Numbered from the stretch's first letter, positions 43,845 to 52,646 are shown. The stretch is 64,000 nucleotides of DNA from Oscillospiraceae bacterium (GCA_015067885.1 SVLO01000007.1:1-64000), one strand, 5' to 3'. The notes: generated from the letters alone by a model not told the origin. Numbers and translations: made by a program.

Positions 43845-45038
43845 ATGAACATTCTGGTCATCAACGCCGGCAGCTCCTCCCTGAAGTATCAGCTGCTCAA
43901 TCCCGAAACTCAGCAGGTCCTGGCCAAGGGTCTGTGCGAGCGTATCGGCATCGACGGCAAGTTCACCTACAAGCCCGAGGGCAAGCAGGCCATCAAGGAG
44001 GCCGACGTGGCTATGCCCACCCATTCCGAGGCTATCAAGGCCGTGTTGGACGCCCTGGTGGACAAGGACAACGGCGTGATCGGCTCCATGGACGAGATCG
44101 ATGCGGTGGGTCACCGCGTGGTCCACGGCGGCGAGAAGTTTGCCAAGTCCGTCCTCATCACCGACGAGGTCATGGCCGCCATTGAGGAGTGCAACCCCCT
44201 GGCTCCCCTGCACAACCCCGCCAACATCATCGGCATCAAGGCCTGCCAGTCCCTGATGCCCTCCACCCCCATGGTGGCCGTGTTTGACACCGCCTTCCAT
44301 CAGACCATGCCCCCCGTGGCCTATACTTACGCCCTGCCCTACGAGTACTACGAGAATGACAAGGTCCGCCGCTACGGCTTCCACGGCACCAGCCACAAGT
44401 ACGTGGCTCAGCGCGCCGCCGCCATGCTGGGCAAGCCCATGGAGCAGCTGAAGCTCATCTCCTGCCACCTGGGCAACGGCTCTTCCGTCACCGCCGTCAA
44501 CTGCGGCAAGTCCGTGGACACCTCCATGGGCTTCACTCCCCTGGCCGGTCTGCCCATGGGCACCCGCTGCGGCGACATCGACGCCGGCATCATGGAGTAC
44601 CTGATGAACAAGTACAACATGAACATCAAGGAGATGCTGAACGTCATGAACAAGAAGTCCGGTGTGCTGGGTGTTTCCGGCGTGTCCTCCGACTTCCGTG
44701 ACCTGGAGGCCGCCGGCAAGGAGGGCAACGCCCGCGCCGCCCTGGCTGTGGAGGTCTTTGAGTACGGCGTCAAGAAGCTGATCGGTTCCTACGCCGCCGC
44801 TATGGGCGGTGTGGATGCCGTTATCTTCACCGCCGGCGTGGGCGAAAACGGCGGCCACAACCGCGCCAACATCACCGCCGGTCTGGACTTCATGGGCATC
44901 AAGATCGACGCCGAGAAGAACAAGGTCCGCGGCGAGGAGATCGACATCTCCGCCGAGGGTGCCACCGTCCGCACCCTGGTCATCCCCACCAACGAAGAGC
45001 TGATGATCGCCATCGACACCGCCGCTCTGGCCAAGTAA
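43845..45038 (+). CDS. ackA: Acetate kinase
   Basis: 397 residues, ATG 43845 after AAGGAG. N-terminal signature [11 protein letters not shown], second signature [11 protein letters not shown], and the ATP-site [10 protein letters not shown] region typical of the ASKHA fold. It converts acetyl phosphate and ADP to acetate and ATP, the last step of acetate fermentation. No pta is adjacent. Codon use is highly biased (few rare codons, GGC/CTG/AAG), suggesting strong expression. Confidence 0.98.
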   Translation: MNILVINAGSSSLKYQLLNPETQQVLAKGLCERIGIDGKFTYKPEGKQAIKEADVAMPTHSEAIKAVLDALVDKDNGVIGSMDEIDAVGHRVVHGGEKFAKSVLITDEVMAAIEECNPLAPLHNPANIIGIKACQSLMPSTPMVAVFDTAFHQTMPPVAYTYALPYEYYENDKVRRYGFHGTSHKYVAQRAAAMLGKPMEQLKLISCHLGNGSSVTAVNCGKSVDTSMGFTPLAGLPMGTRCGDIDAGIMEYLMNKYNMNIKEMLNVMNKKSGVLGVSGVSSDFRDLEAAGKEGNARAALAVEVFEYGVKKLIGSYAAAMGGVDAVIFTAGVGENGGHNRANITAGLDFMGIKIDAEKNKVRGEEIDISAEGATVRTLVIPTNEELMIAIDTAALAK

Positions 45039-45052
45039 TTCCATCAAACCTG

Positions 45053-45089
45053 CAAAAGCGGGCGCCCAGCCGGGTGCCCGCTTTTTTAT
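45053..45089 (+). terminator. Terminator of ackA
   Basis: Stem AAAAGCGGGCGCCC / GGGTGCCCGCTTTT followed by TTATT. Confidence 0.93.
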
Positions 45090-45193
45090 TCAAAAGGAAA
45101 CCTCCGGTTTCCTAAACTCTACCTCCCTTCGGTTTACGCTTTCTTCTCGGGATGGTAGGCTTGATACATCAAATTTTGAAAGGAGCTTACCCT

Positions 45194-45589
45194 ATGTCAA
45201 ACAAATCCATGGGCGAGATCATCAGCGCGCTGCGCAAGGAAAAAGGTATGACGCAGAAAGAGCTTGCCGACTGGTTCCACATCACCGATAAGGCCGTTTC
45301 CAAGTGGGAGCGCAACCTCGCCTGCCCGGACATCCAACTCATTCCCGACCTGGCAGAGGTGCTGGGTATTTCCGTGGAGGAGCTGTTGAACGCAAAGCCC
45401 GTGGCCCCGTCCGGTCACAGGGGCGCCGGATACCTGCTGGGTATCCTTGCCGGTGCAATTCCCCTCACCGTCGGAGTTGCCGTAACGGTCACGTCCGCCC
45501 TCGGCGCACTTGATACAGGGGCAGGATTTGCCCTGTTGGGTATTGGCCTGGCCTGCGTTGGTCTGAACGCCTTAAAGGGCAGACATTGA
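45194..45589 (+). CDS. XRE-family regulator with C-terminal membrane helices
   Basis: 131 residues from ATG 45194 (AAAGGAGC upstream). Residues 8-65 are the helix-turn-helix (MTQKELADWFHITDKAVSKW); from about 75 two hydrophobic helices follow (GYLLGILAGAIPLTVGVAV and GFALLGIGLACVGL). This architecture, HTH plus membrane tail, is common in clostridial stress or envelope regulators. No obvious target gene beside it other than the sdpRI pair on the other strand. Confidence 0.85.
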   Translation: MSNKSMGEIISALRKEKGMTQKELADWFHITDKAVSKWERNLACPDIQLIPDLAEVLGISVEELLNAKPVAPSGHRGAGYLLGILAGAIPLTVGVAVTVTSALGALDTGAGFALLGIGLACVGLNALKGRH

Positions 45590-45590
45590 G

Positions 45591-45625
45591 AACCCGCCCC
45601 GCCGTTTGGCGGGGCGGGTTTCATT
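45591..45625 (+). terminator. Terminator after the XRE/membrane gene
   Basis: Stem AACCCGCCCCGCC / GGCGGGGCGGGTT around GTTT, then TTCATT. Confidence 0.9.
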
Positions 45626-45674
45626 CTCGTTATTGCGTAGGGTCCGATACCCACATCGGGCCGTCCCCCTCCCT

Positions 45675-46322
45675 TTAGTCAAGGAAGGCTTTTTTCTTGT
45701 AAATCACATAGGAATACACCAACGGCACCAGCACCGCCACGAAGAACAGCCCAAACAGCACCACGCGCAGGGACTCAAACCACGCGCCGATCAAAATCGC
45801 CACGCCGCAGGCCACCATACAGATACCCGCCACCCGATGAGTCCGAGCCCAGATGTCCGGGTCGTTCATGGTCCAGGGCACACGGATACCGCACACGCTG
45901 TTCACCCGGCACTTGGGCAAAAAGTTCCCTAGGGCCACGAAGAGTACGCCCATCATCAAACAGGCAATCAGGCCAATATCCACCGCAAGCTCCAGGGCGT
46001 AGGCGTACACCATCCCCTCGGTAAGCAGACAGATAAAGGGTACGATCCAGCACAGCAGACCAACAGGAAGCCCCTTTTCCCCGCCACCCACACGCAGGAT
46101 GGCCCACAGGCACAGCAGATGCAGCACCAGCAAAAATGCCGGGATGCCGAACACCACCACCCACTTGGGCGACCAGCCGTTTGGTACGTTGTCGAAGTCA
46201 AAGTGGGTGGCCACCACCTCGGGCAGTCTGTTCCAAAGGGCCAGGCCGGCCACCGTGGGCAGCAACATCACCATCGAGGACAAAAGCAACGACCATTTAT
46301 ACCGTTTCAATGTTTGTTTCAT
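45675..46322 (-). CDS. SdpI-like immunity/signal membrane protein (DUF1648)
   Basis: 215 residues from the second of two adjacent ATGs (46322), which has the better spacing to GGAG; 46325 is the alternative. About six membrane helices. N-terminal DUF1648-type segment LPEVVATHFDFDNVPNGW with the PxHF/N motif, and the SdpI signature RVNSVCGIRVPWTMNDPDIWARTHRVAG. In Bacillus SdpI confers immunity to the SdpC toxin and sequesters the repressor SdpR. It overlaps the upstream ArsR gene by 26 bases. No sdpC-like gene is seen. Confidence 0.88.
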   Translation of the reverse strand: MKQTLKRYKWSLLLSSMVMLLPTVAGLALWNRLPEVVATHFDFDNVPNGWSPKWVVVFGIPAFLLVLHLLCLWAILRVGGGEKGLPVGLLCWIVPFICLLTEGMVYAYALELAVDIGLIACLMMGVLFVALGNFLPKCRVNSVCGIRVPWTMNDPDIWARTHRVAGICMVACGVAILIGAWFESLRVVLFGLFFVAVLVPLVYSYVIYKKKAFLD

Positions 46323-46587
46323 CATTTTCTCCTTTCAGCTCCGCAAGCCAAAGCATGACCTCCTCCAGTACCGAGGCGTTCAGCTCGTAATAGATATACT
46401 TCCCCTCCCGGCGGTCCCGAATCAGTCCCGCCTGCCGCAGCACCGCAAGGTGCCGGGAAATGGCCGCCCCGGTCACATCGAACCGCCCGGCAATATCCCC
46501 CGCGGGCAGAGGTCCCTTTTTCAGCAAATTCAAAATCTGTCGCCGAATGGGGTCGCTCAAAGCCCGCATGGTATCCTGTATGGCCAT
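46297..46587 (-). CDS. ArsR-family repressor, SdpR-like
   Basis: 96 residues from ATG 46587, with GGAGCGATGAC before it. Winged helix-turn-helix with LSDPIRRQILNLLKKGPLPAG, FDVTGAAISRHLAVLRQAGLI and the wing REGKYIYYELN. The metal-binding Cys of arsenic sensors are absent, as in SdpR. It overlaps and precedes the sdpI-like gene. Likely represses its own promoter through the palindrome at 46605-46627. Confidence 0.9.
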   Translation of the reverse strand: MAIQDTMRALSDPIRRQILNLLKKGPLPAGDIAGRFDVTGAAISRHLAVLRQAGLIRDRREGKYIYYELNASVLEEVMLWLAELKGENDETNIETV

Positions 46588-46604
46588 GTCATCGCTCCTT
46601 TCGT

Positions 46605-46627
46605 TTAACATTTAAGTTAATTGTTAA
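46605..46627. promoter_or_regulatory. 23-bp palindrome, probable SdpR-like operator
   Basis: TTAACATTTAA-G-TTAATTGTTAA: eleven-base arms with one mismatch, just downstream of the -10 box and 18 bases before the repressor start codon. Confidence 0.65.
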
Positions 46628-46631
46628 TCGT

Positions 46632-46660
46632 ATGATACCATCTGCCCCTCAGTCTGTCAA
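46632..46660 (-). promoter_or_regulatory. Promoter of the sdpR-sdpI pair
   Basis: TTGACA (46655-46660), 17-base spacer, TATCAT (46632-46637) on the minus strand. Confidence 0.8.
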
Positions 46661-46689
46661 GTGGGAGTGATTTCCGGCCCAAGAAAAAA

Positions 46690-46718
46690 TTGTATTGCCG
46701 GGCCAAGCGTGCTATAAT
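46690..46718 (+). promoter_or_regulatory. Promoter of the SGNH hydrolase gene
   Basis: TTGTAT (46690-46695), 17-base spacer, extended TGCTATAAT with -10 at 46713-46718. Confidence 0.7.
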
Positions 46719-46750
46719 CGACCCATGACACAAACAAGGAGGGCAACCCC

Positions 46751-47317
46751 ATGAAAGTGACGCTGCTGGGCGACTCCATCCGAATGGCGGGCTACGGCCC
46801 CCTGGTCCCCGCCCTGCTGGGGGACGGCTTTGAGGTCTATCAGCCCCAGGACAACTGCCGTTTCGCCAAATACACCCTGCGGGGTCTGTTCGACTGGGAA
46901 AAGCAGATGGCGGGCAGCCAAATCGTCCACTGGAACAACGGTCTGTGGGACTTCTGCGACCTGTTCGGGGACGGCCCCTTCTCCACCGAGGATGAGTACA
47001 CGACCAATATGCTGCGCATCGCCGACCTTCTGCTGGCCCGGCACGACAAGGTCATCTTCGCCACCACCACCCCGGTAACGGAGCAGAACCCCCACGACAA
47101 AAACCCGGTCATCGAACGATACAACCGCCTCATCGTCCCCCTGCTGGAGGAAAAGGGCATCCTCATCAACGACCTGCACGCCACCGTGGTACAAGACATC
47201 GACCGCTATATCCGCAAGGACGACAACATCCACCTGACCGATGCCGGTGCCGCCGTGTGCGCCCGACAGGTGGCCGACGCCATCCTGGCCGTTTCCAAAA
47301 CCGTCACCCAACCGTAA
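46751..47317 (+). CDS. SGNH/GDSL-type hydrolase
   Basis: 188 residues, ATG 46751 after AAGGAGG. Catalytic blocks: GDSIRMAG (block I Ser), HWNNGLWD (the Gly/Asn block), and DNIHLTDAG (block V Asp-x-x-His). No signal peptide, so a cytoplasmic esterase or deacetylase, for example of acetylated sugars. Isolated gene with its own promoter. Confidence 0.85.
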   Translation: MKVTLLGDSIRMAGYGPLVPALLGDGFEVYQPQDNCRFAKYTLRGLFDWEKQMAGSQIVHWNNGLWDFCDLFGDGPFSTEDEYTTNMLRIADLLLARHDKVIFATTTPVTEQNPHDKNPVIERYNRLIVPLLEEKGILINDLHATVVQDIDRYIRKDDNIHLTDAGAAVCARQVADAILAVSKTVTQP

Positions 47318-47324
47318 AACCGTC

Positions 47325-47353
47325 TTGCCCCTCGACAAAAATCGTGCTATAAT
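47325..47353 (+). promoter_or_regulatory. Promoter of the anion permease gene
   Basis: TTGCCC (47325-47330), 17-base spacer, extended TGCTATAAT with -10 at 47348-47353. Confidence 0.65.
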
Positions 47354-47394
47354 TTGCAGCTGTGTGCGTTATTTCTCTGAAAAGAGGTCTTACT

Positions 47395-48516
47395 ATGCAA
47401 ATTTTGCGTGGGATATTCTCCTTTTTCCGCCGCAACGTGGTGATGACGGTGGCCCTGTGCGCGGCCATTATCACGAGCTTCATTGTGCCGCCGGATGCCC
47501 AATACATCGGTTATTTCGACTTCAAGACTCTGTCCTGCCTGTTCTGCGTGCTGGCGGTGGTGTGCGCGTTGCGGCACATCCACTTTTTCTACATTTTGGC
47601 CGAGCAGGTGGTCCGCCGGTTCAAAACCGCCCGGTTGAGCGTGCTGGTGCTGGTGTACATCACCTTCATCGGCTCCATGTTCATTGCCAACGACATGGCG
47701 CTGCTGACCTTCCTGCCCCTGGGCTATTTCGTGCTGACCACCACCAACAAGCAGAAGTATATGGCGGTCACCTTTATTCTGCAGAACATCGCCGCCAATT
47801 TGGGCGGTATGCTGACCCCCTTCGGCAATCCGCAGAACCTGTACCTCTACACCAAATTCAACATTCCCACTCCGGAATTCATGGCCATCATGGCCCCGCC
47901 CTTCGCACTGGCCATCGTGCTGATCACGGTGTGCTGCTTCCTGTTTATCAAGCCCGAACCGCTGGAGCTGCCGGAAAACTACGTCAAGCTCCCCAAACGG
48001 CTAACCGTCCTGTATCTCGTTCTGTTCGCCCTGTCCATCGCCATCGTGTTCCGGGGCGTCCCCTATTGGGTGGGCCTTATCATCATCCCGCTGGTACTGC
48101 TGTTTGTGGACCGCAAGGCCTTGGCTGCCGTGGACTATCCCCTACTGCTGACCTTCGCCTTCTTCTTCGTCTTCTCCGGTAACATGGCCCGCATTGACGC
48201 GGTACGAAATCTGCTGTCGGCTCTGCTGGACAAAAGCACACTGCTGTTCAGCACCCTCTCCTGCCAAGTTATCAGCAACGTCCCCTCCGCTATCCTGCTC
48301 AGCCAGTTTACCGAAAACTACCGGGATCTGCTGGTGGGTGTCAATATCGGCGGAACCGGCACCCTGATCGCCTCCCTGGCAAGCCTCATTACCTTCACCC
48401 AGTACACCCGCTATAACCCCGGCAGGGGCGGCTATTACATCAAGCTGTTCTCCCTGTTCAACTTCGGTTTTCTCGCCGTACTGACAGCGTTCATGCTGTT
48501 GCTGAAATCCGTCTAA
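47395..48516 (+). CDS. SLC13/ArsB-NhaD (ion transporter superfamily) permease
   Basis: 373 residues from ATG 47395 (AGAGG upstream). About ten membrane helices. The half-repeat hairpin NDMALLTFLPLGYFV and the following NIAANLGGMLTPFGNPQNLYLY carry the SNT-like Asn-Pro motif of citrate/dicarboxylate or NhaD-like carriers; the second-half counterpart is QVISNVPSAILLSQFTENY. It probably moves a carboxylate or similar anion with Na+ or H+. Shorter than usual SLC13 proteins (450-500). Confidence 0.82.
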   Translation: MQILRGIFSFFRRNVVMTVALCAAIITSFIVPPDAQYIGYFDFKTLSCLFCVLAVVCALRHIHFFYILAEQVVRRFKTARLSVLVLVYITFIGSMFIANDMALLTFLPLGYFVLTTTNKQKYMAVTFILQNIAANLGGMLTPFGNPQNLYLYTKFNIPTPEFMAIMAPPFALAIVLITVCCFLFIKPEPLELPENYVKLPKRLTVLYLVLFALSIAIVFRGVPYWVGLIIIPLVLLFVDRKALAAVDYPLLLTFAFFFVFSGNMARIDAVRNLLSALLDKSTLLFSTLSCQVISNVPSAILLSQFTENYRDLLVGVNIGGTGTLIASLASLITFTQYTRYNPGRGGYYIKLFSLFNFGFLAVLTAFMLLLKSV

Positions 48517-48519
48517 CGT

Positions 48520-48550
48520 AAGGCCTCCGCCCATGGCGGAGGCCTTTTAT
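48520..48550 (+). terminator. Terminator of the permease gene
   Basis: Stem AAGGCCTCCGCC / GGCGGAGGCCTT followed by TTAT. Confidence 0.88.
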
Positions 48551-48554
48551 CTCG

Positions 48555-48583
48555 TTGACAAATCCCCTGCGCTATCTTAGAAT
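48555..48583 (+). promoter_or_regulatory. Promoter of the YfhO-type gene
   Basis: TTGACA (48555-48560), 17-base spacer, TAGAAT (48578-48583). Confidence 0.8.
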
Positions 48584-48613
48584 ATAGGTATCTTCGAGAA
48601 AGGGGGCGCGGAT

Positions 48614-50929
48614 ATGAGCCGACCCCGCACCCGTCTGTGGATGGGAATTGCCAGTTTTCTTCTGCCCGGCGCGCTGTTTTTAGCTATCTGCGCCGCCATG
48701 GGCTTTGCCCCCTTTGGGGACAGCTCCATTTTAATTTTCGACCTGTCCGACCAGTTTGTGGAGTTTTTATGCGCCCTAAAAGAGGGGGACGTGTTCTTCA
48801 GTTGGAACACCGCCCTGGGCGGCAGCTATATTGGTACCTTCTCCTACTACGTGTCCAGCCCCTTCTCCCTGCTGACCCTGCTGTGTCCCAACGAAGCCAT
48901 GCCCATGGCCGTGGTTTTCCTCATCGCCCTGAAGCTGTGCTGCGCGGGGCTGACCTTCTTCCTGTTGCTGGGTCGGCGCACGGGTCGATATGACCTGACC
49001 GGAGTTGCCTTTTCCCTGTGCTACGCCCTGATGGCCTACAACATGGCCTATTCCATGTCCTTCATGTGGCTGGATGGGGTGCTGTGGCTGCCCATACTGC
49101 TCATGGGTGTGGAGGACATTTTGGACAACAAGTCCGCCCGCCTGCTGGTGGCGGCGCTGGCGGTCAGCTTTGTATCCAGTTGGTACATCTCCTACATGAC
49201 CGGCCTGTTCTGCGCCCTCTATCTGCTGTGGCGCTGTGTCTGTGAAGTAGTTCCCCTTCGCACTACGCTGACCAATCTGTGGCGGCTTATCCTGCGGGCC
49301 GGCCTTGCGCTGCTGCTGACGGCGTGGCTGTGGCTGCCCACCGCCCTTGCCATGTTCGGCGGCAAGCTGGCTCAAAGTACCACTCCCCTGTCCGTGGGTT
49401 TCAATTGGCCCATCACCACCTTGTTCTATAAGCTGTTTTCCACCGGAGCTTACGACTCGGTGACTTATACCGGTTCGGCGTTCCTCTACTGCTCGGTCCC
49501 CGCCGTGCTGCTGGCACTGGTTTGGCCCTTCCTGCCCGGACGCACCAAACGCGCCCGATGGGCCACTGGGATCATGGCCGCGGTCCTGGTGCTGTCCCTG
49601 TGGCTGTCCCCCCTGGATGCCGTGTGGCACCTGTTTCAGGCGCCCAACAGTTTCCCCGGCCGCTGGGCCTTCGTGGTGTCCTGCTTTATCCTGCTGCTGG
49701 GCTACGACAGCCTGCTGCAGCTTCTCAAGCCCCTGTCCTCCACCCGCCTGCTCACCCTGCTGCTGACGGTCGTGCTGGCGGTGGATATGGGTGCCAACGG
49801 CCTGACCATTTTCCGTCGGCTGGATGAGGAGTTGGGCTTTGAGTCCTATTCCTCCTATCACGACTATAAGGTGCAGATGGGGTCGCTGGTGGACCAAATC
49901 AACGCCGACGAGGGGTTCTCCCGGGCGGTCAGCGACGTGGGGCGCAGCCGGAACGAGCCTGCCGCCTTCGGCTATAAGGGCATCGATTTCTTCTCCAGCA
50001 GCTACGATGCCAACGTCAACCGGGTTTTGAGAAGTTTCGGTCTTACTCAAAGGTGGTTTTGGGTCACCGACCAAGGCTCCACCCCGGTCACCGACCTGCT
50101 GCTGGGCGTCAACTACCACATCAGCGACGGAACCATGCCCCCCTGGTACACCCCCGTGGCCCAAAGCGGCGAGCTGACCCTGTACCGCGGTAATCTCACC
50201 GCCGCCCCCGGCTACTTCACCGACTCCGAGCTGTTCCTGCACCCCAACTGGTGCGGCACGGACGGCATTTCTGCTCAAACCCGCACTCTGTCCGCCCTGA
50301 GCGGTGAGGACGAGGCCGTGTTCACCCAAATAGGCTCTACCGTGCGCACCGACGAGGAGTTTTCCACCACCTGGACCTTCACCTCCGACGGCAACCCCAT
50401 CTACGGTCGCTTTGTCCCGGTGGAGGACCATGACGCCCTGTTGTACGTCAACGGCGTGCCGCACGGCGAAATCTACACCAGCGAAACCGACTGCCTGCTC
50501 TACCTCGGCACCTTCTTCCAAGGCACTACCGTGGAGGTCACCCTTATCACCACCGCCCCGGCTGAGCGGCGTGTGGAAATGTTCTGGGAGCTGGACACCG
50601 CCGTGCTGACCCGGGCGGCAGAGCGCCTGGAGCAGCGCGCTCTGCAGGTCACCGACTACTCCAGCGGCTATTTGGCCGGCACCGTCACCGCCGATACCGA
50701 CGGTTGGCTCTATACCTCCATCCCCGCCCAGCCCGGCTGGACGGTGCGTGTGGACGGCCAGGTGGTGGAACACACCGCTTTGGACGATGCCCTCATCCTC
50801 GCCCCCCTGACCGCCGGCGAGCATACGGTTTCCTTTACCTACACACCTCCGGGCCTGTATGTCGGCCTTGGCCTGACCGGCATCGGTCTTGCTCTGTGCC
50901 TGTGGCTGCTGCTGCGGAAAAAGAAATAA
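48614..50929 (+). CDS. YfhO-family integral membrane protein
   Basis: 771 residues, ATG 48614 after AAAGGGGGCG. About twelve membrane helices up to residue 400, an extracellular domain of about 330 residues, and a final membrane helix (LYVGLGLTGIGLALCLWLLL) with a KKK tail. Family patch near the start: SDQFVEFLCALKEGDVFF and the Trp/Gly motif of the first loop (NTALGGSYIGTF). YfhO proteins are GT-C-like and linked in Bacilli and Listeria to lipoteichoic-acid glycosylation. Acceptor unknown here. Confidence 0.88.
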   Translation: MSRPRTRLWMGIASFLLPGALFLAICAAMGFAPFGDSSILIFDLSDQFVEFLCALKEGDVFFSWNTALGGSYIGTFSYYVSSPFSLLTLLCPNEAMPMAVVFLIALKLCCAGLTFFLLLGRRTGRYDLTGVAFSLCYALMAYNMAYSMSFMWLDGVLWLPILLMGVEDILDNKSARLLVAALAVSFVSSWYISYMTGLFCALYLLWRCVCEVVPLRTTLTNLWRLILRAGLALLLTAWLWLPTALAMFGGKLAQSTTPLSVGFNWPITTLFYKLFSTGAYDSVTYTGSAFLYCSVPAVLLALVWPFLPGRTKRARWATGIMAAVLVLSLWLSPLDAVWHLFQAPNSFPGRWAFVVSCFILLLGYDSLLQLLKPLSSTRLLTLLLTVVLAVDMGANGLTIFRRLDEELGFESYSSYHDYKVQMGSLVDQINADEGFSRAVSDVGRSRNEPAAFGYKGIDFFSSSYDANVNRVLRSFGLTQRWFWVTDQGSTPVTDLLLGVNYHISDGTMPPWYTPVAQSGELTLYRGNLTAAPGYFTDSELFLHPNWCGTDGISAQTRTLSALSGEDEAVFTQIGSTVRTDEEFSTTWTFTSDGNPIYGRFVPVEDHDALLYVNGVPHGEIYTSETDCLLYLGTFFQGTTVEVTLITTAPAERRVEMFWELDTAVLTRAAERLEQRALQVTDYSSGYLAGTVTADTDGWLYTSIPAQPGWTVRVDGQVVEHTALDDALILAPLTAGEHTVSFTYTPPGLYVGLGLTGIGLALCLWLLLRKKK

Positions 50930-50936
50930 CATTCGA

Positions 50937-50972
50937 AAAGGGTGCAAACCATTTGGTTTGCACCCTTTTACT
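50937..50972 (+). terminator. Terminator of the YfhO-type gene
   Basis: Stem AAAAGGGTGCAAACCA / TGGTTTGCACCCTTTT. It lies 14 bases from the convergent lipoprotein gene and can serve both strands. Confidence 0.9.
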
Positions 50973-50984
50973 AGAATACTAGAT

Positions 50985-51458
50985 TTAATATTTACCACAT
51001 TCGCATTGGGTAAGGCAAAACACCAATTCGTATGCGTCTTCCCACGTATGTAGATATCTATCATATTCGCTATCTATATCTTCAAAACAGGCGACCACCC
51101 GCTCTTCTGCCATATCGTATGCAAAAACCAACAGTTTTTCTTCTCCTCCAACCGTGTTTATCCTGCAAGCAGCATATTCATACTCTGACGTTAAGGCAAC
51201 CAATTCAATCTCTAAATCGACCAGTTTTTGGCATGCAATAAACTTCAGATCGGCATAATCATATTCCTCCCAGGCAATATTGGATCGACCGTATAGCATT
51301 GTCACCACCCAGTCATAGCTATACTTATGACCATCCAAAGTCCTATGTCCACAGGCAGCTGTAACCTCTGTCAGAACATCCTTTTCTTCCATCTGCTCAC
51401 CACAACCAACAAGTCCAAACATCAAAAAAGCCAATACCAATGCCATTATACGTTTCAT
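50985..51458 (-). CDS. Small lipoprotein of unknown function
   Basis: 157 residues, ATG 51458 after AAAGGAG. Signal peptide with lipobox LVGC (Cys19), then an acidic, Cys-containing extracellular domain without a known fold. Clearly AT-richer than its neighbours and with different codon use (AAA, ATA, TAT), suggesting recent transfer. Bounded by similar GGGTGCAA stem-loops at 50941 and 51600. Confidence 0.8.
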   Translation of the reverse strand: MKRIMALVLAFLMFGLVGCGEQMEEKDVLTEVTAACGHRTLDGHKYSYDWVVTMLYGRSNIAWEEYDYADLKFIACQKLVDLEIELVALTSEYEYAACRINTVGGEEKLLVFAYDMAEERVVACFEDIDSEYDRYLHTWEDAYELVFCLTQCECGKY

Positions 51459-51641
51459 GTAATATTCTCCTTTCTAATCTTTATCCGGAAACAGCTCTTC
51501 GTTCTGTAAATGTCTTCGCCCCTAAATAAAAAGTACACCTAAGTATTCAGATGTGTCGCAAGTTAAGTCTATCATAATTTCTTGCAAAAAAGCACTAGGG
51601 TGCAAGCTATATAATTTGCACCCTATTCACAGGTTATTGTA
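51459..51641. other. AT-rich gap upstream of the lipoprotein gene
   Basis: No gene seen. It contains the stem-loop GGGTGCAA ... TTGCACCC at 51599-51623, similar in stem to the terminator at 50941-50966, and an unassigned promoter for the lipoprotein gene. Confidence 0.5.
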
Positions 51642-51677
51642 TAAAGTCCGGCAGCCCAATGGCTGCCGGACTTTTAT
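51642..51677 (-). terminator. Terminator of cysK
   Basis: Stem AAAGTCCGGCAGCCC / GGGCTGCCGGACTTT-type around AAT; T runs on both sides. Confidence 0.85.
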
Positions 51678-51685
51678 TTATCCAA

Positions 51686-52615
51686 TCAATCGTCAAACAA
51701 AGGGGTGGAGAAGTACCGTTCGGCAGTGTCGGGCAGAACGGTCACAACGGTCTTGCCGGGTCCCAGCTTCTTAGCCATCTGAATGGCAGCCGCCACGTTG
51801 GTACCGGAGGAGATACCGCACATCAGGCCCTCTTCCCTGGCCAGGCGTCGGGCAGTGTCCAGCGCCTCTTCATCGCTGACGATGTAGATGTCCTCATAAA
51901 TGGAAGTGTTCAAAATCTCGGGGATCAGGCCGTCACCAATGCCCATCTGCAGGTGGGTGCCAACGGTGCCGCCGGCAAGGATGGCGGCGTTTTCCGGCTC
52001 CACGGCCCAAATGGTCATTTTGGGGTTCAGGGCCTTCAGCGTCTCGCCAATACCGGTGATGGTACCGCCGGTACCGATACCGGAGCAGAAGCCGTCAATG
52101 GGGCCGCCCACCTGCTCCAAAATCTCCAAGCCGGTCTGGTGCCGGTGGATCATGGGGTTGGCGGGGTTGACAAACTGCTGGGGTACGAAGACGTTGGGTT
52201 CCTCACGCTGCATACGAAGGGCGGTCTGCAGGCAGTTTTCGATGGCGTCACCAATGTTGCCCTCGTCATGGATCAGCACCACCTCCGCGCCGTAGTGCTG
52301 CATCAGCTTTTTGCGCTCGATACTGACGGAGTCGGGCATGATGATGCGCACCTTATAACCCAAAACCGCACCCACCAGCGCAAGGCCAATGCCCTGGTTG
52401 CCGGAGGTAGGCTCCACAATGATGGTGTCCTTGGTGATTTTTCCGCTGCGCACGGCGTCCATGACCATGTTGTAGGCCACGCGGGTCTTGATGGAGCCAC
52501 CCACGTTCAATCCCTCGTACTTGACCAGGACTCGTGCCGCCCCCTCTGGCACCATGTGGTTGAGCTGGATCATGGGTGTCTGACCCATGGCGTCCAAAAT
52601 GTTTTGATGTATCAT
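51686..52615 (-). CDS. Cysteine synthase (O-acetylserine sulfhydrylase family)
   Basis: 309 residues from ATG 52615 (GGAGAG upstream); the open frame upstream runs through tRNA-Pro and is not coding. PLP enzyme of fold type II: the Lys lies in GLNVGGSIKTRVA (classical enzymes have NPAGSVKDR), the phosphate/Asn loop is PTSGNQGIG (usually TSGNTGIG), and the glycine loop is GIGTGGTITGIG. It makes cysteine from O-acetylserine and sulfide. The two altered motifs put it in a divergent branch, so cystathionine-beta-synthase-like or other beta-replacement activity is possible. Confidence 0.88.
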   Translation of the reverse strand: MIHQNILDAMGQTPMIQLNHMVPEGAARVLVKYEGLNVGGSIKTRVAYNMVMDAVRSGKITKDTIIVEPTSGNQGIGLALVGAVLGYKVRIIMPDSVSIERKKLMQHYGAEVVLIHDEGNIGDAIENCLQTALRMQREEPNVFVPQQFVNPANPMIHRHQTGLEILEQVGGPIDGFCSGIGTGGTITGIGETLKALNPKMTIWAVEPENAAILAGGTVGTHLQMGIGDGLIPEILNTSIYEDIYIVSDEEALDTARRLAREEGLMCGISSGTNVAAAIQMAKKLGPGKTVVTVLPDTAERYFSTPLFDD

Positions 52616-52646
52616 AGCTCTCTCTCCATATACAGAATTCTTTGCT

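Noticed and set aside
45194-45589. Toxin-antitoxin partner for the XRE/membrane protein
   Set aside because: No small adjacent gene on the same strand; a terminator follows directly.
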